Part shown: piece after piece, positions 57,991-64,000 of the stretch | Layout of the letters: every line of letters begins with the position of its first letter | Position numbering within the stretch: position 1 is the first letter of the stretch | Source: Epiperipatus broadwayi | Lineage: Eukaryota > Onychophora > Udeonychophora > Euonychophora > Peripatidae | Reading direction: 5' to 3' | Assembly: GCA_028023455.1 (NCBI GenBank) | Contig: JAQFVV010006245.1 | Span: 7,979,154 to 8,043,153 of the forward strand | Length of the DNA: 64,000 nt | The notes under the pieces: model-generated | Databases searched by the model: none | Told to the model about the DNA's origin: nothing | Seen by the model: the letters and a program-made list of their open reading frames with translations, nothing else | Program-made: the position numbers and the translations under genes

Positions 57991-60514
57991 TTTGGAATTT
58001 TTATGGGAAGGGGAGAGATTAGTAGAATTAAATCAATTATAACTGCTGTCGACTTTCAAAAAACAAGAATTGTCAGTTACATTCAACACAAATAAAATAA
58101 ACAATCCAAATAAAAATAAACTCGTTGGCTTTGAAACAACAACAAATCTTAAAAAAAGATTAAAATGAAACATTTCTTATTTATTTGGATTCTTACGCCT
58201 GATAATCGTTTTCTTTTTATTTCACAAAAATCCAAAAAGAAAAAAGTCATTTGCCAGCATGAAGAACACAAAGACGAAAGTAAATTGACATAAATATAGA
58301 AGTGGGTTTGTTATTTACAATTTTGTTAAAAATAATTCTTTATTAAAGCTTACTTATTTAATTAAACAAAATGTACTATTAAATATCGGTATTTAGCAAT
58401 CATAAATAATCATAATGATTTTAATGAGGACTATTTTGCCTCCTGCAGCAATACGCAAATACCGAAGTTTATTTGTACTTTCTTTAAAAGAAATAAATGC
58501 TGGACTTTATCATTTAGCCCTTTCTGCATATATATATATTGTAAGGATACATTTAAACTGGTCACACGATCATTACCACCAAAAATCGTCAAATGCATAT
58601 TATTAATATATACAGTAATTAATAATTTTGTGTAAAATTGCCAGTTAAAATTATTTTCTCGGCATTGATTTATATGGAAATGCAAACAAGCAAAAATCTC
58701 GAAAAACAAAAGAAAGAAATCATTAATGTTAATTTTTTTTTTTTTTGTTTATTAATCCAGCCCAAAATTTTATAAAGATCAAAATGACATCAACAATGAA
58801 AATAAAAGTGCGAACTTGAAACTCATGCATCAATAAATTGAACATAAGACAATATAGCACAACTTGGTTCTTTTTTTTTAAAAAAAAAAACAAAGACCAA
58901 TAGATTAGATCATCAAGAAAATTTACTTTTTAATTTCCTAAAATTAATTTAGTCATCATATTAACTATTCTCAACATTAGAGATCATAAGCGACTACAAT
59001 CTGAACTTGAGAAAGTTGATTAAAGTATCAGCCACTATTTTCACAAAGCTTATATTTTAATTCAAGTTATAAGCTAGGAAAGAACAATTCATGTGTGGCT
59101 AGGAAGTGAGAAAATATCATGGGGATGGAGCTGCTCATCATGCAACCAAGAATTTCTGATATAATTAGCATTTAAAATTAATATCCATGATGACCATGCT
59201 AATAAAAAGATCTACAATGCACTACAGTCAAGTAAAGAAATTAATTCAGCACAGGAAAGATATTTTGCAAAAGGAGTCACCACCGCAAAGATCAGATCCA
59301 AATGGTGACTGTATACCATCAGATAAACTACCATCCAGTTAATGCAAATGAACATTCCTAAAGGCAAAGATACTCGAACATTCTCCAATATGAACAATAA
59401 TACTTTGAACTGGCTAGACTACACTGAATCAACACCCAATGTTATGATTCTCTAATTTATTATTATTTTGCTTGTTAAATTGATTACTTTCTTTTGAAAA
59501 CAGAGAGTCAATCAAACCAGTTATCAATTAGTCTATAGAGAAGGGAAGTCATCATTTCTAATTTTATTTTTTTATTTAATAATAAAATATAGGTGCAGAC
59601 TCCTGAGTTTGCTAGTTAATAGACCCAACAATACTGACTTAAAGGGTGAAACTTTATTTTTATATAATACTAAATGCTCACACTTTGACAATTACAATAT
59701 TTGATGTTTCTGTTTATGTTCAAGTAATTTAATTATTTGTTATTTGGAATGCATGACTCTTGAATGATTGGTCTGTTATATCACAAATCTTTATAATACC
59801 AGAATAAGAGGGGGGTCTCAGAATATAAAAGAAACCTTCAACAAATTGTAAAATCTAGATAGATGGATGGGAAATTAATGATAAAATGATGACAGAAAAT
59901 TTAGTTAGCAAAGCATTAATTGTTAAAATATAGTTTTTAAATTGTATTTGGAGAATGACTATCTTTTATAGGGATCAGAAGTATGGGTTAGTAAATTATT
60001 AATGAATACAAACAAGGATGATCATGCCTATACAATTATTAAATTAAGTAAACACATTATTTTTGTTATAAATCAATTGTGAATGGAAATCATCATCAAA
60101 ATTAATTTGTTAAACATTAAATTAAATTGGTTGACCATCATTTTATTTGTCTATTTTTCAATTAATCATACAATATGCATATTACAATGCACATGTCAGT
60201 CACAAAATAATCATACCTCAAAATAGAGTACATTATCCCTGAGTTTGAATTATATGGCCTAATGAGGATCAAGAAGGGGTGAAGTAAGGAAAGTTATGTG
60301 AGCATGAATTTCATCCCACTCAATCATTAATCATCATGGGACCACTTCATAAAACTTAGATAAATCATCAAACAACTGACTTGCCTTATCATGTTTAATG
60401 CCCTACCTTGAAAACCCAATTGACCATAGTTAAATAACTCTCATGGAGAAAAAGACCATACCATTACATATAGTGTGACCAACCATGGGGCATTGAAAAA
60501 GACTGTCCTGTGAC
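57991..60514. other. Intergenic sequence
   Basis: Mostly AT-rich, with a T13 run at 58735 and some less AT-rich pieces (58430-58580, 59080-59420). Two short frames (58415-58606, 58431-58709 antisense) carry no motif I recognise. No feature is supported. Confidence 0.4.
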
Positions 60515-60563
60515 AATATATATATATATAATTATTAATATATATATATATATATATATATGT

Positions 60564-60602
<39 letters not shown>
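60515..60602. repeat. Interrupted (AT)n microsatellite
   Basis: (AT)n blocks broken by ATTATTAA and GTTACA. Confidence 0.92.
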
Positions 60603-60605
<3 letters not shown>

Positions 60606-61019
60606 CCTGTAACAGTATAAATGGGACAAGTTATAGGTATGATGCACAAAACATAGAAACTCTAATAAGTATAAATTAAATACAGATCTAAATTTTAAAA
60701 TGACTTTAATAAAAGATTTTGATCATCTGTTTCCTTAAGACCCTAGTCTATAACCCTACAATTCTAAAATGGAAATTGAAATAAGAGAAATGCTAGCTCT
60801 GATGGATTTGATAAGATTTTAGAAGATAATTGCTTGATTGTTAATTAGCTAAAATATATATATAGAATAATACTATTGAAACTATACATCAGTGAAGTCT
60901 CATTTATTTATATCCTTTAATAACTAAAATGAGTAAGATTTATAACTTTTAATGGTAGTTTTCAGTTATGCATACTGTGGCCACTAGGTGATGCTGCAGT
61001 ACCACCAAGAAGCCTGCAA

Positions 61020-61780
61020 GTGATACATTTCTATCCAAAAATGGCTGAAATGGACAGAAAATTAAAATTAAAGTGCCTGAGGCAAGACATCCAAATAAAA
61101 TCACTGATGGCTGTGAAATTAAAATGCCTAAGGTGAGACATCAAAAGTAAGTAAAAAATCAAGTAAAATAATACGTAAATTTTAAAAGAGTACACATACA
61201 AAATCAGTAAAAATATATAAAATAAACTCCTCCCCCCAAATGATGAATTGAAATGGCTCAAAAATAAATAAAATACAAATTACAAAAACAGAAATCAGTG
61301 ACAATATGCCAAACACAGACCCCCTAGAATTCTTTGCTTAAATTGACAAATAAAATGCCTGAGGCAAAATAAATCCAAAAAATCCATCGGAAATACAAAT
61401 TACACAAAAAAACCCAAGAAATTGCTATAAAATTCAAATTAAAAAATTTATTAATGGTGGAAAGTGGGAAATACAAAAACAGAATTTCATAAAATTATTT
61501 GGCCTTCAACATTTGCAAATATGCATTGCAATTAGATTCCAAAGAAACAGTTATGTAAGCTAAAAAGAACATTACATGAGAGAATCTATTTGTCAAATTA
61601 ATAATTCTTGTTTTGAAATTATGGCATATCAAAAATAAGTGAAACGTAAAACCTACCCCTCCACCAATGAAGAATTTCTATCCGAAAATAGTTGAAATGG
61701 ACAAATTAAAATGAAATACATAAAACACCCCCCCCCCTTTTTTTTTACACTCTGCAGACAAATCAAAATAAAAAAGCAAC
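61020..61780. repeat. Degenerate internally repetitive region
   Basis: Recurrent words include TTTCTATCC-AAAAT-G-TGAAATGGACA (61028 and 61676), CCTGAGGCAA (61076 and 61350; CCTAAGGTGA at 61127) and AATACAAATTACA (61271 and 61393). A C10T10 run stands at 61727-61746. It looks like an old tandem array without clear unit length. Confidence 0.5.
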
Positions 61781-61831
61781 ATTGATATGGAAAAGTTTCT
61801 AGTAATTTTAATTTATTTGTGCTCAAATATT

Positions 61832-61836
<5 letters not shown>

Positions 61837-61922
<86 letters not shown>
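61837..61922. repeat. (TA)n microsatellite
   Basis: About 43 uninterrupted TA units followed by an A-rich run and a CA run. Confidence 0.95.
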
Positions 61923-61927
<5 letters not shown>

Positions 61928-62065
61928 AAAAAACAAACACATACACACACACTAAGTATATTAACAAATGAATAAAGAAGCAAAATAGATATGAATAAGC
62001 TTTCAATTAATTTTAATATTAAACATAATTGAAAAATCATAAATATTATTTGTGCTCAAATATTA

Positions 62066-63910
62066 CTGTACCTGGGTCTCATTTTATGCAGATTATTTTA
62101 ATGCGATTTTGAAGTTATGTGATTCATGTTTCTTCTTAATATCTTTCATATTTCACTATATTTATTAAATATCAAGAAATTTAAATTATTAATAACTTAT
62201 TTTGACTAGAAATCCTTTTTTTTTTAAAAAAAACAACAACATTATATTAGCAGCCAACATGAATATGGTCTGAAGCTGTATTTACAATTTTAGCTTCTAT
62301 GTAAATAACCTACTTATACTAATGAGTGAGTAATAATAATAGATTTATATGTACATATAAAAATATCACAATAAATATTAAAACATTTTAAACTTTTAAA
62401 ACATATTTTGTTAGATATTAACAGAAATAAATATTTTTTTAGATTTTTAAAATAAATAATAATGAAGATTTTGTTGATTTTATAAACTGAAAATAATCTT
62501 TCTAATGGTAATATATAACCTTTTTGTTTTTATTGTGATCTCATTTTTTTAGTATAGAAACAGAAAACCATTAACATAGCACAAAACTGAAAGTGGCGCT
62601 AGTTGTACATCACATCATGAATCTGATTTTTTACTAGTTCACAAATGAACACATATTGTCTATTAGCGATAATGATTAAAATATGTATGAAAAAATGTAA
62701 AATTAATACACCTGGGTCTCGTTTTACATAGATTTATTTAACGCGATTTTGAAGTTACGCAATTCTTGTTTCTTCAGAAGTCGAACTCCGATAATGCACT
62801 ATTACTTTAAATAATAAATTTTTCACACTTACATCATATTGAAAGTAATAGCACATTATTGGAATTCGACTTTCATCTTAGTAATTTCAATATTTTCAGC
62901 ACTTTATAATAGTAAGATTTTATGCAATAATGAAATTAAAATCATGATTTCCACATTTTATGTATACACCCATTAAATTTTACAAGATTATAATGTAAAT
63001 TTGTTCAAACATTGTAAAGTGTTAATTTCTAATCAGTTGGAAAATTATTTTCTTATTAATGACCCTAATCGCGAACGTGCTCTTAAATTCCAATGAGAGC
63101 TAAATAGTTGTACGTCGGAATATCACGAGCTTCATAAACAATTAATAAAATCATCATCTCAAAGATTAATTACTAATTACATTGTCACCAGAAAAAAATT
63201 AACACAACATGAGAGTGAAGTTGGCGCTAGTTGTATTTCCTCTTGTGAAGAATCTGATTTTTTACCAGTTTGCCAAAGAACCTGTTTATCGGCAAATAGC
63301 GATAATAATTAAAACGTGTATAAAAAATGTAAATTACAGTACTGTAAATTATGCATAAAAATATATTGTTTTGAATAAAATTAAATATTATAGTTAAAAA
63401 AAGTTTGTCTAGTAGCAATTTTTTTCAAATTTGAAATTTTTTATTAGTCATATTTTATTTCCTTATTTTTTTGCATGAATTTTAAAGTAATTTTACGTTG
63501 GTGCTTTGCTTTTATGCAATTTTTGAAAAATCACAGTCCATATCCCCCCTTTTTCAAAGTAAGTTACATCTATTTTTGTGCGATTTCTTTTGCATGTGTT
63601 TTCTGAGGAATCTATCTATCGCATAAAATGAGACCCAGGTGTACTGTAGTTAATAAAAAAAGTTAAAAAAGATTGTCTTGTATTAATTTTTTTCAAATAT
63701 TTGAAATTTTTTATTAGTCATCCTTTATTTCCTTAGTGTTTTAATGTGAATTTTAATTTTTCCTTGTTGCTTTGCTTTTATGCCAATTTCAAAAATTACA
63801 GAACCTATCCCCCATTTTTTAAGGCGAGTTATGATTATTTTTGTGCGATTTCTTTTGTGTGCATTTTTTGAGAAACCTATCTACCACATAAAACAGACCC
63901 AGGTGTATAT
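62066..63910 (+). mobile_element. Nested pogo/Tigger-like DNA transposon remnants
   Basis: Left-type ends ACCTGGGTCTC occur at about 62069 and 62709 and right-type ends GAGACCCAGGTGTACTGTA at 63630-63648 and 63895-63907, i.e. inverted termini TACAGTACACCTGGGTCTC. Subterminal GCGATTTTGAAGTTACG- and GCATAAAA-type motifs support a pogo/Tigger style. 63393-63655 and 63661-63915 are direct duplicates, and 62570-62705 matches 63205-63340, so at least two copies are nested or partially duplicated. A coding relic lies inside (63062-63318). Confidence 0.6.
63062..63318 (+). pseudogene. Tigger/pogo transposase C-terminal remnant
   Basis: One frame, apart from one internal stop, reads DPNRERALKFQ, stop, ELNSCTSEYHELHKQLIKSS, SQRLITNYIVTRK, then an acidic/Cys-Ser tail ending SANSDNN and TAA. 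A pattern of 'C-x3-Y-x2-(I/L)-x2-(Q/K)L-K-S-x-Q-x2-(L/I)-x2-(F/Y)' just before the end is how several Tigger-type transposases finish. The catalytic DDD region is absent. The family call is tentative and rests partly on the surrounding terminal repeats. Confidence 0.4.
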
Positions 63911-64000
63911 ATATAAAACACAAGCATACATACACACTGTGTATATTAACAAATGAATAAAGAAAATTACAAAAGAAAAACAATCATGTCCATATTCATT

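Overview
The window is strongly AT-rich animal nuclear DNA, with no bacterial gene organisation. Large spliceosomal introns, (AT)n/(CA)n/trinucleotide microsatellites and many decayed retrotransposons make up almost all of it. The only host gene I can support is the 3' end of an SLC4A11-like (bicarbonate-transporter-superfamily) gene on the + strand. The gene content together with RTE, Penelope-like, APE-type LINE, hAT and pogo/Tigger remnants suits an invertebrate. A mollusc or other lophotrochozoan is my guess, but no species can be named from the sequence.

Host gene: four exons at 1335-1508, 9069-9264, 22816-22985 and 41262-41322 join in frame with GT/AG borders into about 199 C-terminal residues ending at TAA 41320-41322. 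Upstream exons lie left of the window. The introns are about 7.6, 13.6 and 18.3 kb and hold most of the mobile elements. A polyadenylation signal lies at 41497. Everything to the right (41.5-64 kb) looks like intergenic repeat-rich DNA with no exon I recognise.

Intron 1 (1.5-9.1 kb): RTE copy 1 (3200-5565, 9-bp target duplication, endonuclease region missing) and RTE copy 2 (about 6535-8526). Intron 2 (9.3-22.8 kb): a large fold-back made of two inverted Penelope-like (GIY-YIG) fragments (12575-14255), a possible 2-kb solo LTR (14579-16601), and an APE-LINE fragment bracketed by trinucleotide repeats (17320-18490). Intron 3 (23.0-41.3 kb): RTE copy 3 abutting a Penelope-like pseudo-LTR that carries a hammerhead-ribozyme-like fold (25706-25747, minus strand), a small related insertion with a 13-bp target duplication, a hAT/ZBED-type transposase relic split by a second LTR-like insertion, and two antisense LINEs lying head-to-tail between (ATT)n-type tracts just upstream of the last exon.

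Right part: tRNA-like and palindromic (fold-back) repeats, a tandem duplication near 47.5-48.3 kb, an old dispersed duplication (48.7-50.0 kb against 57.1-58.0 kb), RTE copy 4 with a textbook 5' inversion and 10-bp target duplication (55052-56895), and pogo/Tigger-like remnants (62.1-63.9 kb).

The most interesting pattern is that three separate APE-LINE copies have all six ends at trinucleotide microsatellites, which suggests a LINE lineage that inserts into (or seeds) such repeats. The hammerhead-like fold is second.
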